Counted from the stretch's first letter, positions 9,291-19,802 are shown. The stretch: DNA of 38,722 bases from Deltaproteobacteria bacterium (GCA_036574075.1 JAINCN010000044.1:1-38722), one strand, 5' to 3'. Notes: generated by a model not told the origin, from the letters alone. Program-made: numbers and translations.

Positions 9291-9884
9291 TCAAACTCCT
9301 GTTTCCTCATGGATTCCGTTGTACTCATTCATGGCAGCGGACAGTCCCTTTTCGATAAAACAGAGGATCCCGTCCGCCGCCAGGTCCAGGATCCTTTCCA
9401 TGACGGGCGTGTCCCTCTGGTCAAAGGGTGAGAGCACATAAGACTCCACAGATTGGGGCCCAACGGGACGGCCGATTCCGATCCTAAGGCGTGGAAAATC
9501 CGTGCCGCCCAGTTGCTCCACGAGGGAACGGACGCCATTGTGTCCCCCATGTCCGCCTCCGCGCGTGAATTTGATGCGGCCCATGGCAAGATCCAGGTCG
9601 TCATGGACCGCGATGATGTTTTCTCTGGGCACCTTGTAGTAGGAGGCGATGTGAGATACCGCGTGTCCGCTCCTGTTCATGAACGTCAGGGGTTTGACGA
9701 GGAAGACCGTATTTCCTGCCATGTTACCCTTGGCCAAGGCAAGGGGAACCCCCCCTCGTGATATGACAAAAGAAAGGCCGGTCTTTTCGGCGACCCTGTC
9801 CACCACCATGAACCCGGCGTTGTGACGGGTCCTTTCATAGGTCGGTCCAGGGTTGCCGAGACCCGCTACGATATAGAGCTGCAT
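9291..9884 (-). CDS. pth: Peptidyl-tRNA hydrolase
   Basis: Cleaves the ester bond of peptidyl-tRNA released by stalled ribosomes. The 197-residue length is normal. Visible active-site elements are GLGNPG (Asn11), RHNAGF (His21), KPLTFMN and HDDLDL (Asp95/96), with GGGHGGHNG downstream. It is separated from rplY by about 100 bp holding a repeat, in the common prs-rplY-pth order. Confidence 0.97.
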   Translation of the reverse strand: MQLYIVAGLGNPGPTYERTRHNAGFMVVDRVAEKTGLSFVISRGGVPLALAKGNMAGNTVFLVKPLTFMNRSGHAVSHIASYYKVPRENIIAVHDDLDLAMGRIKFTRGGGHGGHNGVRSLVEQLGGTDFPRLRIGIGRPVGPQSVESYVLSPFDQRDTPVMERILDLAADGILCFIEKGLSAAMNEYNGIHEETGV

Positions 9885-9890
9885 GATAAA

Positions 9891-9972
9891 GAAAGCTTTC
9901 AGCTGTCAGCTTTCAGTTATCAGCAAAACCTATCCCGAAAAAACAATACTCATAGCTGATAGCTGACAACTT
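9891..9972. repeat. Second repeat family, copy A (intact)
   Basis: A spaced inverted repeat in the pth-rplY gap. AGCTGTCAGCTTTCAG and TTATCAGC on the left are mirrored by GCTGATAGCTGACAACTTT on the right, around a spacer AAAACCTATCCCG...ATACTCAT. It matches, in reverse, the copy interrupted by the MITE at 7020-7194. It could form a long hairpin in the rplY-pth transcript. Confidence 0.7.
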
Positions 9973-9988
9973 TGATGGCCCGATGCCC

Positions 9989-10600
9989 TCAGGCGCCCTC
10001 TTTCTCTTCTTCCTTTGCCTCCTCTTCCTCGCCACCCGCCCCGGTAATACTGACGATCGTCGCCTTGGCATCGTCTGCGAGCCTCACACCTTCCGGCAGG
10101 ACGACATCTGCAGCATGCAATGCCTCGCCGAGCCCGAGGGAGCTCACATCCACCTGTATCTCATTGGGGATTGCCGATGGGAGACATGAGACCCTGATAG
10201 ACCTTCGGATGATGTTCAGGATACCCTTGTCGATCTCCACACCTCGGGCCTTTCCGACAAGGGTGATGGGTACGTCGGTCGTCACCTCCTGGTCCATGAA
10301 GACCTCGTAAAAGTCTACGTGGCGGATACGGTCGTTTACAGGATATCTTTGGAGTTCCTTGATGAGGGCGAGGTGCTTCTCCTGGCCGGCTTCCCGTGCG
10401 AGTTCGAGGGAGAATAAAAGCCTTTCGCCCCGCGAGTGGGCGATTGCATTGACGAACTGGTTTTCGTCTATGGAAAGGGGGATGTTTTCCGTTCCTTTTC
10501 CATAGAGCACGCCAGGGAGTCTTCCCGCGGATCGGAGCTTGCGGGCAGCTCCCTTTCCAGATGCCTTTCTGGCTATGGCCTCGATCGAGATCTGTTTCAT
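9989..10600 (-). CDS. rplY: 50S ribosomal protein L25 / general stress protein Ctc
   Basis: Binds 5S rRNA in the large subunit. At 203 residues it is the long (Ctc/TL5) form. It has an N-terminal 5S-binding domain (about 1-92, with GRLPGVLYGKG and RHVDFYEV), a C-terminal beta domain (about 100-185, with ITLVGKARGVEIDKGIL), and an acidic EEEEAKEEEKEG tail. An AAGGAG site precedes the ATG. It lies 32 bp downstream of prs. Confidence 0.95.
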   Translation of the reverse strand: MKQISIEAIARKASGKGAARKLRSAGRLPGVLYGKGTENIPLSIDENQFVNAIAHSRGERLLFSLELAREAGQEKHLALIKELQRYPVNDRIRHVDFYEVFMDQEVTTDVPITLVGKARGVEIDKGILNIIRRSIRVSCLPSAIPNEIQVDVSSLGLGEALHAADVVLPEGVRLADDAKATIVSITGAGGEEEEAKEEEKEGA

Positions 10601-10632
10601 GGGTGATTACTCCTTGTGGGTATATCCGACGA

Positions 10633-11577
10633 TCAGACGAAGAGCGATGAGACGGAATCGTCGTTATGAATTCGCTGGATTGCCTCTCCGAGGAGTTCGG
10701 CAATGGAGAGGACGGTTATTTTTTTGACCTTACGGGCCTCCGGGCTCAAGGGGATCGAATTGGTAACGACCATGCTCGCAAGCGGGGAGGACGTGATCCG
10801 TTCCACAGCAGGGCCGGATAACACCGGATGGGTGGCGCATCCGTGGACCACCTTGGCACCTTTGTCAATAAGGACCTGGGCGGCCTGGCAGAGGGTGCCG
10901 GCAGTGTCCACCATGTCGTCGAGGATGATCGCGGTCTTTCCCTTGACGTCTCCGATTACGTTCATGACCTGGGATTCGTTCGGCCGCTCGCGCCTCTTGT
11001 CGACAATAGCAAGGCCCGCCCCGAGTCTCTTGGCGAACGCCCGTGTCCTTTCCACTCCTCCGGCATCGGGTGAGACCATGACGAGGTCATCTGCAAAATT
11101 TTCCCGGATATATTTGAGGAGGATTGGTGCAGCGAAAAGGTGATCCACGGGGATGTTGAAAAAGCCCTGGATCTGCCCGGCATGCAGGTCCATGGCGAGG
11201 ACCCTTCGTGCCCCGGAGGTCGTGATGAGATCTGCCACAAGCTTGGCCGTTATGGGGACTCGAGGCGCTGCTTTACGGTCCTGGCGTGCGTATCCGTAAT
11301 AGGGCAGGACGGCCGTGATACGCCGCGAAGATGCCCTTCTCAGGGCATCGATCATGATGAGAAGTTCCATCATGTTCTGGTTGACAGGGGGGCAGGTGGG
11401 CTGAATGACAAAGACATCAGCCCCCCTGACGTTTTCGCCTATCTCGACGAAGATCTCCCCGTCGCTGAATGTCTTGACTGTAGCCCTGCCGAGGGGCATG
11501 CCGAGATAGTCGCAGATCTCCTGGGCGAGAGCGGGATTTGCGTTTCCTGAGAACACCTTGAGGGTTTGCCGAGACAT
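10633..11577 (-). CDS. prs: Ribose-phosphate pyrophosphokinase (PRPP synthetase)
   Basis: Makes PRPP from ribose 5-phosphate and ATP, feeding nucleotide, His and Trp synthesis. The ATG at 11577 gives 314 residues starting [15 protein letters not shown]; the frame is open upstream through the tRNA-Gln gene, which cannot be coding, and an ATG at 11598 is less likely. Key motifs are the flexible-loop [39 protein letters not shown] and the PRPP loop [16 protein letters not shown] just before the ATG is a close ribosome site. It is co-linear with ispE, tRNA-Gln and rplY. Confidence 0.96.
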   Translation of the reverse strand: MSRQTLKVFSGNANPALAQEICDYLGMPLGRATVKTFSDGEIFVEIGENVRGADVFVIQPTCPPVNQNMMELLIMIDALRRASSRRITAVLPYYGYARQDRKAAPRVPITAKLVADLITTSGARRVLAMDLHAGQIQGFFNIPVDHLFAAPILLKYIRENFADDLVMVSPDAGGVERTRAFAKRLGAGLAIVDKRRERPNESQVMNVIGDVKGKTAIILDDMVDTAGTLCQAAQVLIDKGAKVVHGCATHPVLSGPAVERITSSPLASMVVTNSIPLSPEARKVKKITVLSIAELLGEAIQRIHNDDSVSSLFV

Positions 11578-11636
11578 GCCTTCTGAAATGCTCCACATAA
11601 TATATCGGGATGGATGACGGTTTTCGTCTCTCTGAT

Positions 11637-11711
11637 TGGCTGGGGCGGGAGGATTCGAACCTCCGGATGCGGGTTCCAAAGACCCGTGTCTTACCGCTTG
11701 ACGACGCCCCA
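11637..11711 (-). tRNA. tRNA-Gln (anticodon TTG)
   Basis: A 75-nt cloverleaf with encoded CCA. The acceptor TGGGGCG pairs with CGCCCCA, the anticodon loop is CTTTGGA and the T-loop is GTTCGAATC. It lies between ispE and prs on the same strand, so it is probably excised from their common transcript. Confidence 0.97.
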
Positions 11712-11725
11712 GCTGGGTCTTCCGA

Positions 11726-12586
11726 TCACTCGATACCTTCAGCAACGAACGTCGTGAAGCCCGGATGACGCTCTTTTCGGACCCAACGACTTTGGATGCT
11801 CCTTTTCGCCTTATACGCCTCTATCCGGCCTGGGAATATCCCATAGACCGTTGATCCACTCCCCGACATGAGGGCGTGTTGCGCCCCAAGCAGCCGAAGC
11901 CCGTCCGCGAGCCGGGCAAGTAAGGGATGTCGGGGAAAGACAGCCTTCTCTAAGTCGTTTATTCCCAAATCCTCTGTGTCGAGACCGGAACGCTCCAAAA
12001 TAGTTTCGCCCTTTTCGGTTGTCAACGAAAAATCTGCATAGACCTGGGCAGTGGAAAGTCCGAATCCTGGATAGACAAGGAGATACCAGAGGGGCCGTCC
12101 GGCAACAGGGGTAAGCTCGGTTCCCCGGCCCCTGCCATACGCCGCTCCTTGGTCGAGGAGAAAAAAGGGGACATCTGATCCGAGACGGGCGGCGATATCG
12201 TAGAGCCTGTCAGTCGTGAGGGGTGAGCCTGCGAGGAGATTGAGGCCTTTCAGAACTGCCGCCGCATCGCTGCTCCCGCCTCCGAGTCCGGCCCCGATAG
12301 GGATGCGTTTATGAAGATCTATGCAAATGGAAAGACGGACGCCGGACTCTTCCAGAAAAAAGGAAGCTGCTCGATGGGCAAGGTTTTCTGTGCCGACTGG
12401 ACACGGGATCCCTGTGCAGGTCAAGCGGACGTCCGGATCACCGGATGTGGCGGTGACGGTGATGTCGTCTCGCAGATCCACCTTCTGTAAGAGGGTCAGG
12501 ATATCGTGATAGCCATCCTTGCGTTTTCCAAGGACTCGAAGAACGAGGTTCACCTTGGCGGGTGCCGCGATACGGATCTCTGCCAT
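11726..12586 (-). CDS. ispE: 4-diphosphocytidyl-2-C-methyl-D-erythritol kinase
   Basis: A GHMP-family kinase of the MEP isoprenoid pathway that phosphorylates CDP-ME at the 2-hydroxyl. The chosen ATG (12586) gives 286 residues starting [20 protein letters not shown], the standard family start; a TTG ten codons upstream would overlap the DUF1844 gene. The glycine-rich ATP loop [14 protein letters not shown] (about 93-106) is intact, and the C-terminal [13 protein letters not shown] motif is present. It starts 10 bp after the DUF1844 gene. Confidence 0.95.
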   Translation of the reverse strand: MAEIRIAAPAKVNLVLRVLGKRKDGYHDILTLLQKVDLRDDITVTATSGDPDVRLTCTGIPCPVGTENLAHRAASFFLEESGVRLSICIDLHKRIPIGAGLGGGSSDAAAVLKGLNLLAGSPLTTDRLYDIAARLGSDVPFFLLDQGAAYGRGRGTELTPVAGRPLWYLLVYPGFGLSTAQVYADFSLTTEKGETILERSGLDTEDLGINDLEKAVFPRHPLLARLADGLRLLGAQHALMSGSGSTVYGIFPGRIEAYKAKRSIQSRWVRKERHPGFTTFVAEGIE

Positions 12587-12596
12587 GGGAAATGCA

Positions 12597-12956
12597 TCAG
12601 GCCGAGGCCTTGACAAACTTCATGCGAAGTTCGAAAAGCATGTTTTCAAGGAGTGCACTCTCGTCCGGGGTCAGGTTTCCACGGGTCTTTTCCTGGATCA
12701 TGGCGATGGTGTCGATGGCATGACGCGCAAGGATCAAATCCTTTTCTTTTTTGTCGCTTCCGGGGGACGGAAGCTCTCCGAGATGGACGAGGGCGGATGC
12801 GTTAAGCGATAGCATAAATCCGAGGAAGGTTACTGGAGGCATGTGCTGTTCGCTTCCCAGGTCTGGTCCTCCGGGTTTTGTAAATTCCTCTTTCCCATTA
12901 CCTTCGATTGTCCCTTTGTCTTCGGGTTGGCTCAGCTTTTCTTTGTTCGCGTCCAT
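12597..12956 (-). CDS. DUF1844 family protein
   Basis: A small cytosolic protein of 119 residues. The start at 12956 is set by a GGAGG site 5-6 bases upstream. A polar N-terminus (1-40) leads into the conserved core PPVTFLGFMLSLNASALVHLG, then DLILARHAIDTIAMIQEKTRGNL and LLENMLFELRMKFV, typical of DUF1844. The function is unknown. It heads the ispE-prs-rplY-pth strand and diverges from xseA across 48 bp. Confidence 0.85.
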   Translation of the reverse strand: MDANKEKLSQPEDKGTIEGNGKEEFTKPGGPDLGSEQHMPPVTFLGFMLSLNASALVHLGELPSPGSDKKEKDLILARHAIDTIAMIQEKTRGNLTPDESALLENMLFELRMKFVKASA

Positions 12957-13004
12957 GAAGGTTCCTCCTTCATTCCGGGTATATCGGGTGGTATAGTCCC
13001 TGCC

Positions 13005-14444
13005 ATGGAAAGGGAGTTCGATCTCTTCCCCATCCCAGTATCGCAAGACGTCGTAGCCCCGGGAGATTATCTCGCGGCTCAGTCCCCTTTGCGTCCTGTC
13101 TGGGGGGTCTCAAGGCTCCTTTCTGAGATCGCCTACCGGCTGGATGCCGGGTTTTCCGCCGTCTGGGTCGAAGGGGAGGTATCAGGCATTCGAAACCCCT
13201 CTTCAGGACACGTTTATTTTATCCTCAAGGACGAGACATCTCAAATTAGGGCGGTCATGTTTCGCACCTCGGCATCCCGCGTGCCATTTGCCCTCGAAGA
13301 AGGGATGAAGATCCTTTGCCTTGCCCGTGTGAACGTTTACACGGCCCGGGGGGATCTGCAGCTTGTGGTCGATGCCGTTGAGCGAACGGGTGAGGGGGTG
13401 CTCGGACGCGCCCTCGAGGAGCTGAAGGAACGGCTCTTTCGAGAGGGGCTCTTTGACGCCGGCCGAAAGAGGCCCCTTCCCCTGGTCCCTAGACGGGTCT
13501 TCGTTCTTACCTCCCCTACAGGGGCCGCTGTTCGGGATTTCGTGCGGACGTCCAGGGCCCGTTTCCCAGCTGCGCAAATGGTGCTTGTCCCGGTCCGGGT
13601 ACAGGGAGAAGGCGCGGCAGGCGAGATGATCCTCGCCCTTGATGCCGTCCGTTCCCTGGCCGGCCCTGATGACGTGGTCGTGATCACCCGTGGCGGGGGC
13701 TCCCTCGAAGACCTCCGGGAATACAACGACGAAGGCCTTGCCCGTGCCATCTACGCCTTTCCCTGCCCTGTGGTCTCGGCCGTGGGGCACGAGATCGACT
13801 TCACCATCGCGGATTTCGTGGCCGACCACCGGGCCTCCACCCCTACTGCTGCGGCCCAGCTCGTCTTTCCGGAGAGGGCGGTCCTCAAAGAGAGATTGGG
13901 GGCTTTATGCCGCCATGCGGAATCCGCCATAAGAAACAGGACGGCCCGGGCCTCGAGTCTCCTCCAGACCCTCCGTTACCGGCTCCGGGACCCGGCGCGC
14001 AGGCTGGTCGAGGCACGGCTCCGCCAGGACGAGCTGGCATCCAGGATGGCATTCGCGGTGCGGGACCTCCGTCTCCGGCGGATGCGTGAGCTTGATGTCC
14101 TCGCACATGCCCTTCGGGATCGGGATCCCCGTCGGCGTCTTGAACTCTTTCGGGCCACCCTTCAGGGGCTTTCGGGCCGCCTCTTCCGTGCCCCGAGAAG
14201 TGTCATCGATCGCATGCGGGCGCTTCTGTCTCAGCGCGTCGAAAGGCTCGACGCCCTGAGTCCACTCAAGGTCCTCGGCCGGGGCTACTGCATCGTCACC
14301 GGTCCGACCGGCCGTATCGTGCGGAGCTTCCGGGACGTCAGATCAGGAGACCTCCTCAAGGTTCGTCCCGTCGAAGGGGTCATATCGTGCCGGGTGGTCG
14401 AGGCATGGGAAGGACGTGAGGAACAGGAGACGGGAAAGGGCTGA
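13005..14444 (+). CDS. xseA: Exodeoxyribonuclease VII large subunit
   Basis: Catalytic/DNA-binding subunit of the bidirectional single-strand exonuclease ExoVII. The ATG at 13005 gives 479 residues; the frame stays open upstream but runs into the divergent DUF1844 gene. An N-terminal OB-fold (about residues 35-130: VEGEVSGIRNPSSGHVYFILKDE) is followed by the catalytic core with LTSPTGAAVRDF, RGGGSLEDL, ARAIYAFPCPVVSAVGHEIDFTIADFVAD and RASTPTAAAQL. A coiled-coil C-terminus follows, ending with GRGYCIVT. No xseB is visible nearby. Its stop overlaps the mazG start (TGATG). Confidence 0.95.
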   Translation: MEREFDLFPIPVSQDVVAPGDYLAAQSPLRPVWGVSRLLSEIAYRLDAGFSAVWVEGEVSGIRNPSSGHVYFILKDETSQIRAVMFRTSASRVPFALEEGMKILCLARVNVYTARGDLQLVVDAVERTGEGVLGRALEELKERLFREGLFDAGRKRPLPLVPRRVFVLTSPTGAAVRDFVRTSRARFPAAQMVLVPVRVQGEGAAGEMILALDAVRSLAGPDDVVVITRGGGSLEDLREYNDEGLARAIYAFPCPVVSAVGHEIDFTIADFVADHRASTPTAAAQLVFPERAVLKERLGALCRHAESAIRNRTARASSLLQTLRYRLRDPARRLVEARLRQDELASRMAFAVRDLRLRRMRELDVLAHALRDRDPRRRLELFRATLQGLSGRLFRAPRSVIDRMRALLSQRVERLDALSPLKVLGRGYCIVTGPTGRIVRSFRDVRSGDLLKVRPVEGVISCRVVEAWEGREEQETGKG

Positions 14445-15244
14445 TGCGCATGTGCGATCCTGCATCTGAGAAAATGCGCATACTTCGTGAGATCATTGCC
14501 CGGCTCAGGGCGCCGGACGGGTGCCCGTGGGATCGGGAGCAGACACCTGCCACGGTGAAGAAATACGTCCTCGAGGAGGCCTATGAGCTTGCCGAGGCCA
14601 TCGAGGGGAGCGATGTCGTGGAGGTGGAGGAGGAACTCGGCGATCTCTTTTTCATGCTCCTTTTTATCGCCCGTCTTTACGAGGAGGCCGCTGCCTTCCG
14701 CCTGGAGGACGCCCTCGAGCGTTCTGCCGAAAAGATGATCCGGCGCCATCCCCATATCTTCGGGGAGGTCGAGGTGGCGGATGCGCAAGAGGTCGTGGCC
14801 CAGTGGCAGGCCATCAAGGCCCAGGAGTCCCGGGAACGCGGGGAGAGGCCGAGCGTCCTCGGAAACCTCCCAAAGGCCCTTCCCGCACTTCAGCGTGCCT
14901 TCCGGGTGGGGGAGCGGGCATCGAAGGTCGGGTTCGACTGGCGGCGGGCCGAGGACGTCCGGGAGAAGATCCGCGAGGAAGAGGCAGAGCTCGCGGAGGC
15001 TATCGAAGCCGGGGATGCCGCTGCCATCCATGACGAGCTCGGAGATTATCTCTTTGCCGCGGCCCAGTATTCCCGCAAGCTCGGGATAAATCCCGAGGAT
15101 GCCCTCCGCTCGGCAGTGGATCGGTTCTGCGTGCGGTTCAAGGAGATGGAGGCGCGTCTCCTTGACGCCGGCCGTAACATGGCCTCCTGTACCCCCGAGG
15201 AGCTGGACGGCCTCTGGGAGGCGGTCAAGGCGGCTCGGACATAG
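14444..15244 (+). CDS. mazG: Nucleoside triphosphate pyrophosphohydrolase MazG
   Basis: Hydrolyses (d)NTPs to monophosphates, cleaning up abnormal nucleotides and lowering ppGpp. It has 266 residues with two MazG domains. The first has CPWDREQT, EEAYELAEAI and EELGDLFFMLLF (about 27-75). The second has VGFDW, EEEAELAEAI and DELGDYLFA (about 165-205). The acidic metal-binding ExxE...ExxD pattern is present in both. The start overlaps the xseA stop. Confidence 0.93.
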   Translation: MRMCDPASEKMRILREIIARLRAPDGCPWDREQTPATVKKYVLEEAYELAEAIEGSDVVEVEEELGDLFFMLLFIARLYEEAAAFRLEDALERSAEKMIRRHPHIFGEVEVADAQEVVAQWQAIKAQESRERGERPSVLGNLPKALPALQRAFRVGERASKVGFDWRRAEDVREKIREEEAELAEAIEAGDAAAIHDELGDYLFAAAQYSRKLGINPEDALRSAVDRFCVRFKEMEARLLDAGRNMASCTPEELDGLWEAVKAART

Positions 15245-15253
15245 GGGGGTCGC

Positions 15254-17137
<1,884 letters not shown>

Positions 17138-17218
17138 TCTGGATGTCTTCAGGCATCTTTCACACCGGCCAAAACCGCTGTTATGACGGCTCCGGCCAGG
17201 AAATCACCGTCAGGGCAT

Positions 17219-17258
17219 GGGCCAGGATGCCGAATATCGCTACGGCATCCCGTGGCCC
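17219..17258 (+). terminator. Strong hairpin downstream of mnmG, possible terminator
   Basis: GGGCCA (17219-17224) plus GGATGCCG pairs with CGGCATCC plus TGGCCC (17253-17258), a 14-bp stem with a two-base bulge and a 10-base loop. Only a short TTTT follows (17267-17270), so intrinsic termination is uncertain. It could instead be a remnant of a palindromic repeat. Confidence 0.4.
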
Positions 17259-17406
17259 GACCCCCGTTTTACCGCCTCGGAGCAGCAGGAGAGATTGGCA
17301 ATGGTGCGGTGTTTGACCTTTGCGTTTTCGCGGAATGATTCCCGCAGGAGATGGCGGGTATATCTTTACCGCTTTAGACGGAATGAGAGGTGTCGACATA
17401 TATATA
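17259..17406. other. Unexplained segment after mnmG
   Basis: I recognise no gene here. A plus-frame stretch near 17330-17404 translates into a protein-like run (GMIPAGDGGYIF, then TALDGMRGVDIYI) without a start or ribosome site. It may be a fragment of a decayed gene. It ends where the homology to the MITE-like repeat begins. Confidence 0.3.
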
Positions 17407-17492
17407 CCCATCCATGGGGCATTGCCGTTCGAGCCCCGTCCGTGGGCGCCTCACTCCACAAATACCCCGGCCCGTAGGCTCACGGATTCAAG
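17407..17492. repeat. MITE-like repeat, copy 3 (truncated)
   Basis: It matches the inner core (CATGGGGCATTGCCGTTCGAG, GGGCGCCTCACTCCACAAATACC) and the outer arm CCGTAGG. It ends with CTCACGGATTCAAG (17479-17492), a one-base variant of the terminal repeat. The other half is missing. The core is oriented as in copy 4, but the terminus is the short type, so it appears rearranged. It forms the upstream boundary of the sat region. Confidence 0.75.
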
Positions 17493-17755
17493 TGATAGTC
17501 AATTTGAGCGCCGGGACATCCGTTGAAGACCTCGAATCAGGATTTTAGATGAAGCGCATCATAGCTCAAATATCCAATTATTTCAAGTTAATAAACCATA
17601 TTTTCGGCAAGAAGCTCATGGATCCAGGGAGATTTTAAAACGATTTCCTATCATCTCACCTCTTCCCTTGCAATTGTTCTGTTCCTGTGTTAACTTTCAA
17701 TTTCTGAATGGGAATTCATTTTTTTAAAAAAACCTAAACCTAAGGAGGTGTCCGA
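17493..17755. other. AT-rich leader upstream of sat
   Basis: This stretch has no coding potential. Base composition drops abruptly from the G+C-rich mnmG side to A+T-rich DNA. It holds the possible sat promoter (17668-17696) and the AAGGAGG ribosome site (17741-17747). Confidence 0.4.
17668..17696 (+). promoter_or_regulatory. Possible sat promoter
   Basis: TTGCAA and TAACTT are separated by 17 bp, about 60 bp before the sat start. The matches are only four and three of six, so this is a weak candidate. It was chosen because spacing and position are right. Confidence 0.3.
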
Positions 17756-19114
17756 ATGTCGCGTTATTTTATCCACAGGCCATTGCCTTATGGAGGCAGA
17801 ATTATCGAGCGAGTTGTACGGGACCCTGAGCGGGCGAGGAAAATGATCAAAGGTTGCCCAACCTTCGATATCAAGCCCACGCTCCACTATGATACAGGTG
17901 TCCCTGTAAGAAACGTTTACAGGGAGATCATGAGCACGTGTTATGGCTTTTTCAGCCCAGTGGAGGGCTCCATGACCAAGGCAGAGGTGGAGCGGGTCCT
18001 CAAGGAGAGGAGGCTTCTCAGCGACTGCATCTTCCCCTATCCCCTTGTCTTTGATATCAGCAAAGAGGATCTGAAAAACCTCGGTGTGGGCCCAGGAGAT
18101 AGATTGGTCCTCAATCTCAAGGGGAAGCCTTTTGCTTTCATTGATATCCAGGAGATATGGGAGATCCCAGACACAGAGGAATTCGCAGACAGAGTCTTTG
18201 GTGACCCCGAAAAGAATCCAGAGGTGGTAAGGGAGAAGTTCAACAAGAAGCATCCTGGATGGGTCATCTACAAGAGTCTCAATCCCATGGTCATTGCTGG
18301 AAAGTACTCCATCATAAACGAACCAGTGTTTCGTCCACCCTTTGATCGTTTCTGGTATCCACCCAAAAAGGCCAGGGAAGAGTTTGACAAGAGGGGATGG
18401 AGGACTGTCATCGCTCACCAGACCCGTAACGTACCCCATGTGGGCCACGAGTTCCTTATGAAGAATGCTGCATTCACAGGGGATCTGGAGCCCTGCCAGG
18501 GGATACTTGTAAATGCAGTCATTGGTGTGAAGCGCCGGGGTGATTATCCAGATGAGACCATTTTAGAAGCCCATGAGGCAGTGAATACAGGGAACTACAT
18601 CAAAAGCTCCCGTCATCTGGTGTCAATGCTTCTCTGGGATATGCGCTACGGCAACCCCTTGGAGAGCCTCCTCCATGGTATTGTCCGTCAGAACATGGGT
18701 TGTACTCACCATATGTTCGGGCGTGACCATGCTGCTGTTGGCGAGTACTATGACAAGTGGGCCACCCAGATACTATGGAATAAGGGTATCCCCAGCTTTG
18801 GATTCCCAGCACCTCCCACTGACGTCCCATATGGCGTTGATATCAGGCCCCAGAACATGATGGAGTTTTCTTACTGCCCCACTTGTAAGGAGATGGCCTA
18901 CAGTGAGACCTGCGGCCATAAGAGGGAGAAATTGAGTGGAAGCTTTTTGCGTGGAATGGTGGCCCAGGGCGTACAGCCGCCAAGCATCATCATGCGTCCC
19001 GAGGTCTACAAGGTCGTAGTCAAGTGGTGGAAGCACTTCAATTATCCGTTCTGCAACGAGAAATATGTAATCAACAAAGAGAAAGACCTTGAAGTGGATC
19101 TCAAGGATTTATAA
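17756..19114 (+). CDS. sat: Sulfate adenylyltransferase (ATP sulfurylase), archaeal-type
   Basis: Forms APS and pyrophosphate from sulfate and ATP (or ATP from APS in the reverse direction), the first step of dissimilatory sulfate reduction. It has 452 residues. Active-site motifs are QTRNVPHVGHE (222-232) and GRDHAAVG (322-329). A probable zinc site is C374, C377, C386 and H388 (YCPTCKEMAYSETCGH). The blocks VYREIMSTCYGFFSPVEGSM, RRGDYPDE and SFGFPAPP closely follow the Archaeoglobus enzyme as I remember it. It has a good AAGGAGG site. Base composition is more A+T-rich than mnmG. It is followed by a small gene and flanked on both sides by MITE-like copies; aprBA is 11 kb away. Transfer is inferred, not shown. 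Confidence 0.95.
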   Translation: MSRYFIHRPLPYGGRIIERVVRDPERARKMIKGCPTFDIKPTLHYDTGVPVRNVYREIMSTCYGFFSPVEGSMTKAEVERVLKERRLLSDCIFPYPLVFDISKEDLKNLGVGPGDRLVLNLKGKPFAFIDIQEIWEIPDTEEFADRVFGDPEKNPEVVREKFNKKHPGWVIYKSLNPMVIAGKYSIINEPVFRPPFDRFWYPPKKAREEFDKRGWRTVIAHQTRNVPHVGHEFLMKNAAFTGDLEPCQGILVNAVIGVKRRGDYPDETILEAHEAVNTGNYIKSSRHLVSMLLWDMRYGNPLESLLHGIVRQNMGCTHHMFGRDHAAVGEYYDKWATQILWNKGIPSFGFPAPPTDVPYGVDIRPQNMMEFSYCPTCKEMAYSETCGHKREKLSGSFLRGMVAQGVQPPSIIMRPEVYKVVVKWWKHFNYPFCNEKYVINKEKDLEVDLKDL

Positions 19115-19148
19115 TAAACCATAAATCGATTGGAGTGAGGTAAGAAAA

Positions 19149-19505
19149 ATGGCAAATTATTTTTTCGATGTATTACTAGATGAAGGCCGTTTGAAGGCTA
19201 TAAAGGATGCTGGCTTAGCAGATCACGTAAAAAACAGGTTTGCAGGTGAACTTAAGCTCGTAGAAGTAAGTGTTTCAGAAGACACAAAGAACAAGGTCTT
19301 GAATGAGTTTGACACTGCGAGGACAGACTCAAGAAACGCCATAACAGATGTCCCTGTGGCCTTTATGAGAGAACTCTATCATCAGGTTATAGCAAAGAAG
19401 TCCCTTGGAGATGATGCTGTGCTTGCAGTCCTTGAAAAGGTAGCTGAGATAAAAGACCTTGCTTCAAAGGAATCAGAGTACCTGCCAGCTCCTGAGATAG
19501 CTTAG
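19149..19505 (+). CDS. Unknown 118-residue protein encoded with sat
   Basis: I do not recognise a named family. A small soluble acidic, mostly helical protein begins MANYFFDVLLDEGRLKAIKD and ends ESEYLPAPEIA. It has no cysteine, signal peptide or membrane segment. A GGAGTGAGG ribosome site precedes the ATG. It lies 34 bp after sat and before a strong terminator, so it is almost certainly co-transcribed with sat. Its size and place recall the small open reading frame next to sat in the Archaeoglobus sat-apr locus (from memory). It may be an accessory or regulatory partner of Sat. It is notably A+T-rich compared with neighbouring genes. Confidence 0.8.
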   Translation: MANYFFDVLLDEGRLKAIKDAGLADHVKNRFAGELKLVEVSVSEDTKNKVLNEFDTARTDSRNAITDVPVAFMRELYHQVIAKKSLGDDAVLAVLEKVAEIKDLASKESEYLPAPEIA

Positions 19506-19536
19506 CGATCTCATCGCTTAGACAAGTATCTATAGG

Positions 19537-19574
19537 AAAAGCCGCCTTGCTGTATTAGTGAGGCGGCTTTTTTA
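19537..19574 (+). terminator. Rho-independent terminator of the sat unit
   Basis: AAGCCGCCT (19539-19547) pairs with AGGCGGCTT (19561-19569) around a 13-base loop and runs into a T-tract. It closes the sat plus small-gene transcript. Confidence 0.92.
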
Positions 19575-19626
19575 ATGGGGATTTTTAGATGACTGCCCCA
19601 CGGGATGCGGTGTCTAAAGATATGGT

Positions 19627-19800
19627 CCTGAATCCGTGGGCCTACGGCCGGGGTATTTGTTTCGTGCGGCAAATAGCCCCGTCCGTGGGGGCGGATTTGC
19701 CGTTCGAGCCCCGTCCATGGGCGCCTCACTCCACAAATACCCCGAACGTCGGCTTATTGTGAAAAATTGCCAAGTTAAGTTCATATCTCACGGATTCAGG
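19627..19800 (-). mobile_element. MITE-like repeat, copy 4 (full length, inverted)
   Basis: This copy is 174 bp, bounded by CCTGAATCCGTGGG (19627-19640) and CTCACGGATTCAGG (19787-19800). Read in reverse it aligns with copy 2 throughout, including CCTGAATCCGTGAGATATG and the AATAAGCC junction. Flanking pentamers (ATGGT and AACCC) do not match, so the target duplication is lost or ends were rearranged. It abuts the glnS remnant directly. Confidence 0.85.
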
Positions 19801-19802
19801 AA

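Noticed and set aside
11578-11745. Extended N-terminus for prs
   Set aside because: It would translate the tRNA-Gln gene; the standard PRPP synthetase start is at 11577.
12843-13004. Extended N-terminus for xseA
   Set aside because: It lies inside the divergent DUF1844 gene; the conserved XseA sequence begins after 13005.
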